From UBA6776 sp964636785 (GTDB taxonomy: Bacteria; Bdellovibrionota; Bdellovibrionia; Bdellovibrionales; UBA1609), in contig CAZWVK010000148.1 of NCBI GenBank assembly GCA_964636785.1, positions 1 to 5,807 on the forward strand: DNA of 5,807 nucleotides, in the 5' to 3' direction. Position numbers and translations under genes: made by a program. The notes beneath the pieces were generated by a model. The model was not told the DNA's origin, searched no databases, and saw only the letters and a program-made list of their open reading frames with translations. Below, piece after piece: positions 5,091-5,807 of the stretch (position 1 is the stretch's first letter; each line of letters opens with the position of its first letter).

Positions 5091-5807
5091 GATGGTACGG
5101 GATCGTTTTACTAATCGTTTACACCTTTGGCGTGATTTATCTCGTTTTGAAATCGAATCCGCTCCTTTATTCGCAGAACACCTTGAAAGCCGCTCAACAG
5201 GTGCAAACAGCACAGCAGTTAAGTCCCTGGCCGACTCCAGAGCAGCAGTTTCAGATTGAAGGAGAGCCTAGTGGTAATGGTGCGCCTTGGCCGTTTTTAA
5301 GCCAGGGAAACCTCAACATGACTTCTCCCGATGTCACACGAAATAAATCCTACACAGAGTTCAAGGCGTATCCGCTCAGCATTGCATTGAATGGCGATAC
5401 TGAAATTTTAAGCCACACTAGGAACTTGGTTTTATTAAAGGATGATACCAATCAGATTTATAAGTTCACTTCTCAAGGTGAGTTGGAGTGGCGGTACGGC
5501 CTTAAAAAAGATGCCGAGCTTTCACAGACACTTCTGGATTCGGGTCTTGTTTATCTGGTGCAAAAAAGAGGTGCCGTCACTGCTGTCGATTTGAAAACAG
5601 GTCGACCACAATGGGTGCTTGAAACAGAACAAACCTTAAACGGTGAAGCCTGGCTTGAAACGACTCATCTCATTCTTCCAATTGCGAAAATTCAAAGTTC
5701 TCAGGCGAGCAAATCCTCAAAGAAAATCACTTCCACATTGTTAAAGATCGATCGCAAAACGGGAGTTGTTAAATCAAGTCATGATGGCTTTGAATTTAAG
5801 GAGCCGT
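5066..5807 (+). CDS. Membrane-anchored PQQ-like beta-propeller protein (3' partial)
   Basis: The frame opens at GTG 5066 and stays open to the right edge, giving 247 residues of a protein cut off by the window. Residues 10-28 (WYGIVLLIVYTFGVIYLVL) form one hydrophobic anchor after a short charged N-terminus, so the rest probably lies in the periplasm. A Gln-rich linker follows (about 37-63: AAQQVQTAQQL, PEQQFQ). From about residue 102 the sequence shows PQQ/WD-type propeller blades: IYKFTSQGELEWRYGL (131-146), then VYLVQKRGAVTAVDLKTGRPQW (162-183), whose G-x-x-x-A-x-D-x-x-T-G-x-x-x-W pattern is the classic blade signature, and a third blade with LLKIDRKTG. Such propellers either bind PQQ in dehydrogenases or act as scaffolds, as in BamB; the visible part cannot tell which. 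It overlaps the HTTM-like gene by 25 bases, suggesting one operon and a shared job. Confidence 0.8.
   Translation, partial: MEYEARTLRWYGIVLLIVYTFGVIYLVLKSNPLLYSQNTLKAAQQVQTAQQLSPWPTPEQQFQIEGEPSGNGAPWPFLSQGNLNMTSPDVTRNKSYTEFKAYPLSIALNGDTEILSHTRNLVLLKDDTNQIYKFTSQGELEWRYGLKKDAELSQTLLDSGLVYLVQKRGAVTAVDLKTGRPQWVLETEQTLNGEAWLETTHLILPIAKIQSSQASKSSKKITSTLLKIDRKTGVVKSSHDGFEFKEP

Noticed and set aside
5092..5259. Plus-strand ATG frame (MVRDRFTNRLHLW...) just after the HTTM-like stop
   Set aside because: It ends within 60 codons and lies out of frame inside the propeller gene, whose frame continues with a membrane anchor and recognisable propeller blades.

Overview
This window reads as ordinary chromosomal sequence from a Gram-negative bacterium. 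The evidence is an exported SRPBCC protein with a type I signal peptide, PgsA, GlpX, a PilZ c-di-GMP receptor domain, and a membrane-anchored PQQ-type propeller. Base composition looks moderate, leaning AT at third positions. The mix of PilZ, hotdog thioesterase and GlpX genes would fit a deltaproteobacterium-like or Bdellovibrio-like organism, but that is an impression and no marker here proves it. I see no insertion sequence, phage gene, CRISPR array, rRNA or complete tRNA.

Layout. (1) Bases 2-280, + strand: the C-terminal end of an unrecognised protein that enters from the left edge. It converges on the next unit, and a 10-bp inverted repeat that looks like a shared bidirectional terminator spans both stop codons. 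(2) Bases 285-3187, - strand: a tight five-gene operon. In transcription order it holds an exported SRPBCC/START-like protein, a PilZ-domain protein, a YbgC/4HBT-type hotdog thioesterase, class II fructose-1,6-bisphosphatase (glpX), and a small eight-cysteine zinc-ribbon protein. Every junction overlaps or abuts. A plausible sigma70-type promoter lies at about 3229-3257. (3) Bases 3250-5807, + strand, divergent from the operon: pgsA, a 65-base gap holding a tRNA T-arm-like sequence on the opposite strand, an HTTM-like multi-pass membrane protein, and a membrane-anchored PQQ-like beta-propeller protein that overlaps its neighbour by 25 bases and runs off the right edge.

How the genes fit together. 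GlpX (gluconeogenesis), the acyl-CoA-type thioesterase and PgsA (phosphatidylglycerol synthesis) are housekeeping functions of central carbon and envelope lipid metabolism. The PilZ protein adds a possible c-di-GMP input to the same transcript, though nothing in the sequence shows what it controls. The HTTM-like and propeller genes look co-translated and probably act together at or outside the inner membrane. They are the least explained part of the window. I found no clear evidence of a wholly new system. The items best worth a second look are the HTTM/propeller pair, the PilZ protein's unassigned C-terminal half, the widespread but uncharacterised zinc-ribbon protein, and the tRNA-like scrap after pgsA.
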